A stretch of DNA of 64,000 nt. Origin: Phoebastria nigripes (Eukaryota > Chordata > Aves > Procellariiformes > Diomedeidae). Location: contig JAYKAV010001000.1 of assembly GCA_035582835.1 (NCBI GenBank), positions 3,326,856 to 3,390,855 of the forward strand, written 5' to 3'. The notes beneath the pieces are model-generated. The model saw only the letters and a program-made list of their open reading frames with translations. It made no database searches and had not been told where the DNA came from. The position numbers and the translations under genes are program-made. Each line of letters opens with the position of its first letter. The stretch's first letter is position 1. Below, piece after piece: positions 1 to 32,000 of the stretch.

Positions 1-900
1 TCTAAACAACAAAAAAAGAAAAAAATTATCTTCAGGAAAGTATAGCATCTTTCTCGAATATGACACTCATTGTCAAAACCCTATCCTGTTTAGAATGTGG
101 GTATGTGTGTAAACATGGAGTGTGTATACAGATTTTACCATGCCACAGACAAAAATTATATTGGACTCAAAGATACAACACTTCAAATTCAGATAGGAAA
201 ATGTATATAGCTATACCTGGACATAAGCATTTAGCGTGATTTTCCCATGTGCTAAGAACTGCAAACTCTCGTTTGGTTAAAAAGTTTCTAAACAGGGATA
301 CAAGTGCCTTTATAAAAACGGTATTTTATATTTTTATATTAATCCTTTCCTGGTGTAACATATAAGTAGATTAAAACAAAATATGTACATTTAGATATAC
401 AACCACAAAATATTCATCCTCCCTTAGGAGGCTGTATTTAATGAACAGCTACTAAAAACTAACTTCACAGTGATGCTGAAGAGATGGACAAAACAAGTGG
501 GAATCAAATAGTCTAGGGGGAACTTGGAAGATATTTACCTGGGTCTGGGATGGGAAGAGATGAAAGAAAGTAAGATATTTACTCCTTCGTACAACAGCTC
601 AGTATTGGTCCGTATTGTCAACTCCAGGCATTCAAAGGTCTACTGAAGCCCCAGAGCTACTTTTTAAGAACTAATCTTATCCTTTACGTCTCATTTGAAG
701 ACCTAATTTTAAGTAATGTGCCCTCTGTTTTCCGACCTATCAGAGCTAAGGATTTGGGGATGGGGGCTACACTTCTGTCCCCTGCGACCCCGAGGGATAA
801 AACTTACATTTCTTTTTAACGAAATCCAAGACGACGATACCAGAACATGGCTGTGCCAACAGTATCTTAAAGACAAACTTCTGGGCTGTGAAATCGTAAA
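1..900. other. 5' flank of N4BP1, no gene seen
   Basis: AT-rich, non-repetitive sequence upstream of the CpG island. Short open frames here have no recognisable protein content and no splice-linked continuation. I saw no RNA gene or mobile element. It may hold distal promoter elements of N4BP1 or a divergent non-coding transcript, but nothing in the sequence shows this directly. Confidence 0.5.
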
Positions 901-1372
901 AGAGGAAGGTTTCTCCCCCACACGGGTGGGCGGGAGCCTCTCCCCCTGCCTGCGAGGCGAGGGGCGTCCGTTGTGTGAGGATTGTGCCTGCCGCCAACGG
1001 TTGGGGCGGCGCGCGGGGCGCTGCGAGGAGCCGCCAGCCTCCTCTCAAGGCACCTGCGGCACGGCTGCAGGCACCCGCCCCTCTGCAGCGGCGGCCCGCG
1101 AGCCAGAGCAAAAACAGGAGGCGGGCGGCTCACCTCCAGCACCGCTCCGGGCTCCGCCACAAGCTGCCCATCCCGTGGAAAGGCGGGACGAAGCCCGGCC
1201 GAGGCAGCAGCGCTTCCGCCGCCCTTGCTAAAGATGGCGCCGCGGCCGCGGAGGGGCGCTCCCCGCCTCCTGGTGCGGGGCGGTGGTGGCGCTGTCGCGG
1301 GCTGATGACGTCGGCGGGCCGTGCGGAGGGAGCCCGGGGATTCCCCGTGTTGTTGTCCTGGGGCCCGGCGGG

Positions 1373-1410
1373 ATGGGAGGCCGAAGCGCGGGGCGGCGCG
1401 GCCGGCGCTG

Positions 1411-1411
<1 letters not shown>
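1373..1411 (+). CDS. Short uORF overlapping the N4BP1 start codon
   Basis: An ATG at 1373 opens a 12-codon frame (MGGRSAGRRGRR) that ends in TGA at 1409-1411. The last base of this stop is the first base of the N4BP1 ATG, giving TGATGG. If transcription starts upstream of 1373, this arrangement would allow termination-reinitiation control. Another out-of-frame ATG at 1305 opens a frame that runs past the main start to 1463. Both are seen in sequence; translation is not shown. Confidence 0.4.
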
Positions 1412-21466
<20,055 letters not shown>

Positions 21467-21998
21467 ATATTATACAGGGTTTTTATATCACAACTGATCT
21501 GACTAACTTTGAATATCAATGTGAAGAAAAATGTTGCTCTGTTATGTTACTTTGTGAATATTCAGAACCTAATTTTATTTGTATAAACAAAGATATTTTT
21601 TGTGTATGTTCTGTTGCTAATAGATGCCAGTTTTTGGTAAATTAAAAACTGCTGCTACTACAGATTTGTAGAAATATTTTCTATGAAAAAAACAAATCTT
21701 CTGCTTCACTTGAATTGCTTATTAAAGCAGTAGCAGTTCTAAAGAACTGTTACCACTTTAAACAGTGTGTTAGCACTTTTTAAAAAACCCTTTCCTCAAA
21801 AGGGAAAAATCATGTCAGAGGCTTAAGAGTGACTCTTACAACTTCAGATATATTTTCCAGATGCACGCATAACATACTATAACATAAGCCATGCACCTGT
21901 CAGATATCATTGTTAGTGTTTGTATCTAGAGTATATATTCTTTCTATGCTCTACTAGTACCTCCTTCACTTACGAACTTCAAAATATTTCTCCATGGA

Positions 21999-22004
21999 AA
22001 TAAA
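21999..22004 (+). terminator. Candidate proximal poly(A) signal AATAAA
   Basis: Canonical hexamer 533 bp after the stop codon, with a GT-rich stretch (GTAGTGTATATGTG) about 40 bp downstream. Confidence 0.4.
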
Positions 22005-24817
22005 ACAGACCCTTTTAATATTTTCAGATACGAAGACTTCTATGTAGTGTATATGTGAACCTGCTTTCCTTAAGCCTGCATCGTGGATTTTGGAAATAGG
22101 CTATATTCTTAAGGGTCTATGGACAGCACTTTGAAGATCACTGTATGGGAGCAGTGGATGTTAGGTGTATTGTTGAAGTACTGTCACAAGGTGGCGTTAT
22201 GCATCTGTTGCTTTGTAATGATCAACAGGAAGGCGTCTGACATTCTGAAGTGCTCGTTCTTATATAAAGAAAGATTAAATGCAAGACATAACAGTAACTG
22301 TAAGCGTGTTATGGATAAAATTGTATATTATATGAATAACTTACGGATACTAAGCAGCCTTCTGATATTANGGGCAGCTAAGAAGCTTTGTATATATGGG
22401 TTAAATCTGAGTGCCCATGGAATGAAAAACAAGAAAATCCATTTGCCTGTTCATCCAGGTTGAGAGATGCTATGCTAGAGTAGTTAGGAGAGGGAAGGTT
22501 TCAATTAGAAAGTGTAAATTCACAACTCTCCTCAATAGAAGATATTTGTAATGCTTTAAAAGATCTGTGATACCTACATTGGTTTTTAAATTGGAAATTC
22601 TTTTGACTATCACTACTCCTTCAGAATAATTTTAGTATCTTTTAACAATCTGCGCTNTTACCTGTTTGTCTTTGCCCTGCCTTTTCTAATTCTGAATGCT
22701 GTGATAAGCTATTAACAGAATGTGATGCTGTTTATATAGAAATGGCATGCTGTCTTGTGCAGAGCTAATATGCTGCAGTTAACAGTCAGCTCCACCCCTC
22801 CATCTGTTCTGGGATCTATCCCAAAAGTAAGGTGGAAAAAAAGGAACATAATTTATGAAAGCTGACCAATAGGACCACTTTCAAGAGCAGGAGCAAAGTG
22901 AAGATTACTGTGTGTCTATGTCTGTGCACATGCTTAAGTCTGTTATACCTTCCTTTTAACCGGTTTCTGGTGCTAAGTGTTCACATTAGTAAAATGTGGG
23001 CTACAGAGCCCACGTTAAACTTCTGACATACTGAGCCTTACCCTAAAGCATAAGAATACTGGCTTTCTCTCCAGCAGGAGTTCCCTGGGTTCTGAAATCA
23101 CTCTTTGCTTAAATGCAAAAGAGCTGAAATATACTGAGGAAATGAGGGTGTTGAAAGTCTGTCTTCTTGCATGGCCCTTTCACATGTATTGTGAAGTTGG
23201 AAACAGAAGGCAAAGTCTTGCTCTTCCTTCAACAGGAGCAAACTGAAAGATGATTGCAGCAAGAGCAAAAGAAAAGTATTAGGAACAGTTATTACAGCAT
23301 CTCAAAAATACAAGTGAGGATGAAGAAAGGTTTTGAATATGTTTCTACATCCAAATAGACAAATCTTAATTATTTTTTTTCCTGTATAAATGAGAGGGCA
23401 ATTCATTAGTCAGGAAGGCAGAGTCATTCTGACCAGCACGTTTGCCAAGAAGCAGTGCTTACCTACTAAGTGCCATGTGATTAGCAAGTTCTGTCCCCAT
23501 AAAAACTTAGGCAGGTTCCTAAAGTCTGTTGTCACTGATTGGAGTTGGTATCATTTTAATAAGTAGTAAGGGAATAAATTATGACCAGTGAAGGACTTTT
23601 CCTTAACAGGGATAGGATCCCAAGGAGGACAGTGGTGGTGAATTGGATAGTTCTGCTTAGTTGTGCATTGGAGTGAGACATGGGAACTTTGGGTCAGCAT
23701 GTGCTGTTCACTTCTATGCTAAAAATCCAATTTGAAAGGAATTAAAGAGGAATGTAGCATCAAATGTTCAGCAGAGTAGTAGCTGATTACTTTTGCATGA
23801 CACAAGAAGCCTAGCTGGGAACAGTAGCTAGCTAAAACCTGTAATCTTACCACTTTTTCCCAGATAGACGACAGACTTGACAAATCAATTGATTTTGATG
23901 GCAGAAGCTTATTGCTGGACATTAAAGCAGGCTGTCACAGCTAAAGTTCATGTAAAATGATACTGAGTGAGGCCAAAGGTTCTTTGTTTTCTATTTTTCT
24001 TTTTCTAGGTTCTGTTGTCCCTTCAGCTTTTGAGTTTTAAACACTGCATCTCTGTTAACAGGGAAGATGACAAACATAACGAGTATGGTCTGAATTTTCC
24101 TTGAGGGAAATGGGTGGAGCTGTTGCAATGCTATGCCATATGGTGGAGGAACACCCAGGGTGGTATCTCAACTGCACTTAGAACAAAACTATCAGTGTCT
24201 TTCAGTTTTGTTTTCATTTGTTCTTAGTTCCCTATTAACCTACTTACTGTAAGTATAGCTGTTCATAAAATCCATAAACAGCCTCTTTCAGTGCACAACA
24301 GAACTAGCACTGCATGAAACACAGCAACCGATAAAGCTTCCTTGGACTCAACAGAACAAGTTTTTTGTTTGGATTTTTTTTTTAATGGCGAAGAAAATAT
24401 GCTTTTTTATGCATGAAAGTTGGTCTGTGATTCTCCTTTATCAACTGTACAAAGTGCTCAGATTGGAATGAGCGGAGGAAAAGATCAAGTCTAAGTCCGA
24501 ACGTAGCCAGAATGTTCCTGATCCCTAGACTAAACTAATTTCCTGTGAGATGGTATATATCGCTAATACAGCTTTCAATTTCTTGGTATTTCCACTGAAA
24601 TGGGAAGATAAAGGAATATTTCTTTGATCTTGCTCAGAACTTCCCTGTTGTCTAGGATAAGATATTCATAATTCCAGGTAGATAACAACTACTTTTACCT
24701 GAACAGAACAGCCCTGAGTTTACCCGTGATAGTAAAAAAGTACCAAGACCCAGCAATAAGCAACAAAAAACCCAAAATCCTAGATATATGTATAATCTCC
24801 TAGCTCCATACTAAACC

Positions 24818-24823
24818 AATAAA
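24818..24823 (+). terminator. Candidate distal poly(A) signal AATAAA
   Basis: Canonical hexamer with a clear GT-rich downstream element (GTAGTTGTTTGTGTGAT) some 30 bp further on. It would give a 3'UTR of about 3.3 kb, similar in scale to mammalian N4BP1. Confidence 0.4.
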
Positions 24824-24830
24824 ATATCAT

Positions 24831-27800
24831 AATCGCCTGAGTGCATTCAAGTAGTTGTTTGTGTGATAACTAATGTGTAACTGTGGTCTAGTTCTGCTGT
24901 GATCCTTGTGTAGCAAACAGTGCAGTTCAGATACCCAAGGCGCTCTGGATTTGTCAGTTTGGGACCAGCAGGATCCAGCTCTAAGCAATGATGTTAGAGA
25001 GCTCTCTATTCTGCTTCCTGCATTGCTCCCGATCCCAGACAGCTCACACTTCAGATATATTATTGGGTTCTGTGCTGGCAAAAGAAGCGTACAGTGAGTG
25101 ACATGGTTTTGCAAGCAAGTCCTGCACTGATGGTGAGCCTGAACTTGTCATTCCTGCTGGGCCTGAGCTAATGCCATGAAGTGTCTTTTCTTTGTACTGT
25201 GTTTCCGAGTGTGTCCCATAATGTGGTATTTGGGCTTTTTTTTCCTACCAGTGTTAATGCTTTGTGTGTTCCAGGTACCTTTCCCATCATCTTGGAAGAC
25301 AGAGTTGACTGAACCTAAGAGAAAAAGCACATCAGTTTAAAAATATGAAATATGTTGTTGTATTTATTGCAAAATACTATTTCCTAATGCTAACATGTGT
25401 GAAGAAAGAAAAATATGAAAAATTTTCAAAATACTGTGATATGTGGGAAAGCTGTTCTTCACTGAAAAAAAGTTAAGATTAAAACCTTAATATGAGTAGG
25501 TAAAAATCTCTAGGAAGAGACTGTTACAGAACTGAACAAGTTTTTTCCACAGTCACACGGGAGTATTACATAGGTCCATTCACATACCCGCTGAGTATAC
25601 AGCAAGTGCCCACATGTTCTTTTTGCCTATGAAAAAAATATTAATTGATTAATGATAAGCTAACAACATAATTGTAAATTGCCTTTTGTTTAACACAGAG
25701 AATGAGCACGCAGAGCGTCAATTTGTAGCGTGAATATTACTACATAATTCCCATTCTTTTTATAAACAGATCTGAGACAATGCTTAGATTTTAACGGGTG
25801 GAAAACATGGAAGAAAAGGGCTTTGACATGAGGAACTTACAGAATTGCCAAGGAGAGTATTTGAAGAGTATCTTCTTTCTTATCAACGAAAATGTTCCAC
25901 ACAGATGGCCAGCATAATCATTCCCATTTTTCAAACAGAGACACTGAGGCACAAGAAAGAACCAACTTGCCTAAAACTGCTCAGTAAGGCAGATGGAAGT
26001 GGTGACCAAGCTCCCAAGCCTTACTGCAGCACCAAGCTCCTTGGTAAATCCCTCTTCATCCCACCATGACATCTATCCTGCCTAGGCAGATGTCCACGGC
26101 TGACATGAAGATTTTTCTCAGCTGGCTCCAGCATCATCCACCCTGCAAACACCACCACAACAGCCCTGCTGCTGTGGAAAATGAGGTCTCTGAAGGCGTC
26201 CATCTTGTTTCACCTCAGGTGAGTTGTGGCAGGGAGGGAGGGAAAAGGGGCGTGAGGAAACAGGAAGGCTGGGAGGGTGGCTGGTGACTGACACAGTGCT
26301 TAAGGGAAGGCTTTGCGAGCTTGTATGNCAGGCTGGGCAGCAGCTGTGCTGGTTTTCTGTGCCTGGGACCAATTTTGCAGCTGAAGCAGGCAGGTTGAGA
26401 GTGAATAAATGAGAGACACTGAGGGGAGAAAGGCTGGTGGGAAAGCAACAGGGGATGAGGGAGCACAAGCCAGACCCCTGCTCAGTGGCAGACCGTGTGG
26501 TAACAGCAAAGCCCTCAGCTGGGTACAGGGCAGCTTTGCAGTAGGTATGTGTTTTAGGCAAGCTTAAAATCTCACTGCTCTATCTGCACCACTAGGCTTG
26601 ACAAAATATAGTAACGTCAGTATTAAACTGAGATGGCAAACTGCAGGTAGCCCACTGTGCTGAACAGCCCACATACAAAGTGAGGGGTNTCGGAGAGGTC
26701 AAGACTGTACTTCTGTTTTTAAATAATTGCTAAAAGATACAATCAAATGTGTTTCCTGTTAGGGCTATGATTTAATGGTGTAAATGCTGTGGCTATCTGT
26801 AGTAAAGGAGATGGGATTCAGTCTTTTTACCTCAGTATATAGCAAAGCTTCTGTTCATATGAATTGGTTTGCTGCAACCGATGGCAGAGTTTTTTGGGGT
26901 TTGTTTTTCTTGTCCTGAATGATTGAGCTACGCCTGAAAAATGTTAAGTATTATGTTCTTATGCCAAAATAAATATTCATGCTTGGACTTAATCAGGAAT
27001 AGATGAATCACTTCAAAGTCACACAATTACTCAATCAAGCAAAGACAGAACCCCAGTGTGATTTTTTGGGCTTTGTTTGTTTGTTCTCAGTTTTAAAGGG
27101 AAATGGCCTTCTCTCTTTGCAGTCGGTCTGATATTAGCTATAGGCTCCCTTAAACTGCCTGGAGCCTGTGTGCATGTGTGAACATGCTTGTTGAAGAACT
27201 TGTCTTCTTTCGCTTAGGTGTACTCTAGTTGCGTACATGTTCATTCTTTAGGTGCTGGTGTGAGAATATACATACATTGTAATCTTTATTTATTTCTCTG
27301 AAGTCTGTTCCTAAAGTATGCTTTGTGCTATTCAACCTTTGGTTGCTGAAAAAACACAACTAGAAGCAGTGTTTTGAGTGGAAAATAACAGGGACCAACC
27401 CTAATGAGTGAGTGATGTGGCATTACCCTTTCCCTGCCTTTACAGTTTTATAGAANGTCTGTCTCCAGGATAAAGTCCTGAGACTTTGGCTCTGATTCCT
27501 GGTGTGAGGATGAGTACAAGATTTTTGTGATAAGTTCAACAGTTTATTGTTGAAAGGAGTTTTTTCTCTAAGTTTCAAGATAGGCATTATGTAATGTAAA
27601 TAATTTTATTCTGGTTGTAAATAAGCAAAGCTACGAACAAGTCCTAGTGTTCAGTGCTGGTGCTGCTGTTTTTCCTCTCTCTTGCAGTGCCATATTAGGG
27701 TAGTTTGTGTTTTGGAAGAGCATTTCTGAACTGCCTTTTGCAACAGCAGAGAAAGTGCCTATGCATACAGTGGAAATACTGCAATGCTCAAGTAAAAGGG

Positions 27801-28968
27801 ATAGACAATTGATTAATTTTAAAAAACAGATGGATTTTAGACATGTACATTTTTCACCTGTGTGTGTATGCATGTATGTTTAGAACGTGGTTCTATTGTA
27901 CTGTTGAAACTCTGCAGCTGTGTATGACAAGGCAAGTTTTGCTGTCTGCCTTATGGCTAGATAAATTCTGTAAGATTGCATTATATCATTTAAAATGTCT
28001 AATTCAAAGGAAGTGGTTTTTTAAGAGGAAACTGGTTTTGAATGCAGTGGTTCCCCTTTTCAGTCTCCACTTGAGTACATTTTTAACTGTTTCAGGAATG
28101 GTACTTTCAGTGTACATAAAAGAACTGAAATATTACATATTTTTAATAAAAAAATAGAAACTATGCTCCATAGACATCAGAGTTCTGCTGAAATATACCA
28201 ATTAAGTTTTTATTTTCTTTTAATTTGTCACTAAGTATAGGTATCATTGTGATTCAAATCCAAAGTAATGTATGATTTTCTACCTGGCTGTTGAATGAGC
28301 ATACAATATTCGAAGTATTGAGTCTTAGTATTGTTAATTTTAAGACAAAACTTTGCTGAGCAAAATATTATTCAGAGGCTATTGGTAAAAAATAAAAGAA
28401 AAAAATAAAAAGCTGGCTTGCATGTATGTTGGCATACGAACATACACCCTTTTTAAAGCAAATGTTAAAGATTAATCCAAACTGTGAGCGTTTCAGTTCT
28501 TTAATTTTATACAATGATTTTGACGGTCACAAACACAGTTTAAAAGTTTCTGGAAGGAAATACCAGTACTGACATTCTTGTAACAGTAGAGGGAGCCACT
28601 TGTTAACTTTTCAGTTTAAACTGAAAAGAGTTGCATGCTTGGCCTCCCATGTAGAATGTTACGGGATGATGTATGAACATAGTAAGTATTTGCACAGTTA
28701 CCCTGTCTTAGTGCAGAAGTTCACTTGTATGTCTTATTGCATCGTTTTAGACTTTTATTGGTATCCTTACTGCTGTATGTTAGGTTTCATTTGCTTCTTG
28801 GCTCTGGGACTGTACTTTTCTTCTGTTTGCTAATAGGTTAGGTATGAGATGCAAATGAAATTGGTAGTAATATATTTACCTTTGATACGAGTTCTTTGAA
28901 TTCAAAATTGCAACCAGAAATCTGCTGTTTGGACAATTCTGATTGCCAAAAGTTAAGATATCAGTGCA

Positions 28969-28969
<1 letters not shown>
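24831..28969. other. Intergenic region, no gene recognised
   Basis: Apart from a MIR-like fragment at about 25.9 kb, the sequence is single-copy-looking. A GC-richer patch at about 26000-26560 contains a strong splice-donor-like CAGGTGAGT near 26216, but no matching acceptor or protein-like exon was identified. N bases at 26327, 26689 and 27456. Confidence 0.5.
25912..26005 (+). repeat. MIR-like ancient SINE fragment
   Basis: The segment with CCCATTTTTCAAACAGAG, ACACTGAGGCACAAGAAAG, AACTTGCCTAAAACTGCTCA and GTAAGGCAGATGGAAGT follows, in the same order and spacing, the core and 3' part of MIR-type SINEs (CCCATTTTACAGATGAG, AACTGAGGCACAGAGAG, AACTTGCCCAAGGTCACA, GTAAGTGGCAGAG). Such CORE-SINE remnants predate the amniote split and survive sparsely in birds. 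Confidence 0.7.

Positions 28970-29029
<60 letters not shown>
28970..29029 (+). repeat. Poly(A) run of 60 bases
   Basis: An uninterrupted run of 60 A followed by GGAGGG and further purine-rich, A-dominated sequence to about 29060. Lysine-rich open frames here arise from the homopolymer and are not genes. Confidence 0.95.
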
Positions 29030-29031
<2 letters not shown>

Positions 29032-29059
29032 AGGGAAAAAAAAAAAGGAAAGGAAAGAA

Positions 29060-32000
29060 ATTCAGAGGGATTACATTAAAAATCGGAGAAGATATCACAG
29101 AGACTCACGTAACAGGACAAGAGCAGAGCTGGCTGCCTAGTTTTGCCAAAACCCTGGTGAGCAGTAAAGCAGAATCCAAAGCAGAGGCAGGAAGGGGCCA
29201 GCCCTTCCACTGGGACAATGACTTATGAGCACACAGGACTAAATGATACTGAAGCCAATCTGAGTCCTTTATGTGAGGAGCATTACTGCACCTTGAATCC
29301 AGATGAACTCAAGTCAATTGTGTGTTTTGCAAAGACAGAAGAAAACTGGGAATATCTAAAAGGCAGAGCATGAANATCTGGCAATATTTTCTGAGAGGAG
29401 GAGGAGGAGATACATTGTGGTTTATAAATACTTTTCTGTGGGAGATCTTTGCAGCAGAGGGCCTTGAATTAAAAAGAGCACATCAGAGTCCTTTGCCAGA
29501 TCTCCTATTGGCAGAACACCAAGAATATGGATAAGGACATTCTTGACATTCTGAAGTGAAGGGACATTAAAATAGTAATATTTGACATTCACTGGAAACA
29601 AATTAATGTTTTCTGATGCATTTTTAGCTACCCAAGGATTCTTTACACTAGGGAAATAGAATTTGCTATATTTTAACTTTTAACCAAATTTTTATTCTCT
29701 TGGCATGCTTGTCTATCAGCTGCTAGCACCTAAACTAAAGAGAAATTTCCAGGGCTGAATGTAACTTAGTGTGAAACATGTAACATCAACACTCAGTTTC
29801 ACAATGTTCAAACTTGTTTCCCTCCCAGAGTTGAGCCAGAAACTGACTTTTGAGTAAATGAATAAGGAGATAGCACTAAAAATTAAATGGTTTAAGACAA
29901 TGCTAGTATGATCATGAAATTAATTTGCAGAGTCTCTACTGATTCAGTGTGTGCACACAATTATTTTTGTTATAAACCATTCAATACATTAATTTTGACT
30001 AAAATTATTTAGGGCTCTGATTCATAAGTGGTATATGTTGTAGTGGCCTAAAATGTTACTGGTGTTATTTGCAGGAGATTCAGTTCACCTTCACACAGGA
30101 GTGCTGTGTGTTGGTTTCTCAGTTGTCGCAGCTGGCATATTGGTTTAAACTGCTGTAGGTCATGAGTCAGAGCCCTCAGTTCTCTGCTGTCAACAAAAAT
30201 GCAGAGAAGATAAAGATATAGTAGCTAGATGGTTATCCTTTGTTTTATAGCATCCATCAAAGCCCTACTTTATAAACGGAAATCAAATTAAGCTTTCCAG
30301 TATTACAGCAGCTATGAGTCTTCCAAATTATGATGGATTGAAATAATTCATGCAAAAGCCCAGAATATCTCATCTACCCCATCTGGTGGGTTTACTCTCG
30401 GAGCCTTTCAGGGACATTATTCAAATGTTTCTGGTAGGAGGTGGATGTAATTGCTGCTTGAGGAGCTATTTGGGAGGGGAGGTTATGATTTCTTTTAATA
30501 TGATATTTAATTATATACAAATAATAAAGCAGCTTAAATGAGTTTGTAATGTTCCTGTAAAAATGTTATGGCCCTTTATTTCTTTCCTTACTGATAAGCT
30601 CTTGCTTGTCTTTTGTTTGTATCATAATGGTGAGTAATACATAGTAAGAAGGATGTAATGGGAGTCTGCCTTAAATTGTGTGTATCTGTTCATAAGCCCT
30701 TAAGTGGGAGGAAAAGGAGAAGTGGGGAGTTAGCAGAGTTGCCAATGGTTAGCGCAGAGGCAGAAAAAGAATCTAGATCTTTTTTTCCCATCTAAGGTAT
30801 ATACGACACCTTCTCGTTCCTAGGGCTGCTATTTAGTTGTGGTGGTTACGGATTAAATACTAGTGTTGCATGCATGTATTCTCTCCCCCCTATAAAATAG
30901 AGGGTGGGTGTACTTTGAAAAAGTTTTGTTCAGATAATATCTCCTAATGCTGTAAACATACAGAAACACTCATACACAAGATGAATTCAGCTAAATAAAA
31001 AAAGGCAAGCTGTTGGGCAAGGAGATATCTTGTTTGGTATCAAAACAATCAGTAGAGGTTTTATGCTGTTCTGTCTAAAAGGTCTTTCCAGTCCAAAGGA
31101 TGACATCCTTACACAATAAAGTGAATAGTTCTATACTCTGCTATAAAACTACTTAAAAAAAAAAAAAAAAGTATGAAAATTTGAAGTTATGAAGGTTTCT
31201 TTCCAGTTTCTTGCTGGGTGAAACAAGCACAAAGTCTGTCTGTTAGAATCTTGTTTAAGGCTATCTTGTGGTTAGTGAATGCAGACATGGAGCAGAAGGT
31301 CTGATCAGGTATCAGTGTGTAGAAGGGTGGAAAATATGATAAGCAGTGTTCAGCAGAAGTCTCTGAAACACACTGAGTGGGTATATGGAGCAAGTTCTAG
31401 TCCACGAGTGAAAATATGACAGTATATTTGAAAACTGTGTTTATATTTCAGAATAGATTGTGTTTGTGAGTTGTAACAACTTACCAAACTGCCATAGACA
31501 ATGCTATTGTCTCTGTTGCTGTACAGATTGTAATTGTGGAAGGAGCTGGATATTAAATCATATCCTACTGTACAATACAGTTTAACAGGCTTAAAGTTTT
31601 ACACTTTCTAACATTTGATCTGAGTTAACTGCTTTTCTGAGAATTGACTGTTCTACTAATTGATTTGACACTCTATGCTACTGAACAATGTTGGAAATAG
31701 GTGCACATTTTCTGTTGTGCATATTTCAGGAAAAAAAATGGCATATATACTGTGTGGTTCTTATGTTATGCAGGTATTGACTTTAGGGTGTGTGAAGGTC
31801 TATATCAGGACCTATCATTATGCAGCTCATCAGGGCAACACTTGCAACCCTTGCACTTGCAAAAAGGCAAAGCTGCTTCCAAAACTTTCCTGCTAGGACA
31901 GAAAAAAGAGCAGGAAGGATTTCACCATCTCTTAACAGAGTTGTGGGCGAGAAAATATGGCACACACTGTGACAGGCTGCAACCTTATCTGTGTTCCCCC

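Larger units (their letters stand above)
21467..24830 (+). other. N4BP1: N4BP1 3'UTR and 3' flank
   Basis: Non-coding sequence after the stop codon. Possible poly(A) signals are ATTAAA at 21641 and 21721, and AATAAA at 21999, 23573 and 24818. The 21999 and 24818 signals are followed within about 60 bp by GT-rich tracts, as expected downstream of cleavage sites. Mammalian N4BP1 has a several-kb 3'UTR, so the distal site is reasonable. The true end needs transcript data. Confidence 0.6.

Noticed and set aside
22119..22463. 114-codon open frame downstream of N4BP1
   Set aside because: Within the likely 3'UTR, contains an N, and shows no similarity to a known family.
26118..26561. 147-codon minus-strand open frame
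   Set aside because: Ser/Pro/Leu-rich low-complexity translation of a GC-richer patch, includes an N, with no recognisable domain or splice partner.
28896..29228. Lysine-rich open frames
   Set aside because: Produced by the poly(A) run.
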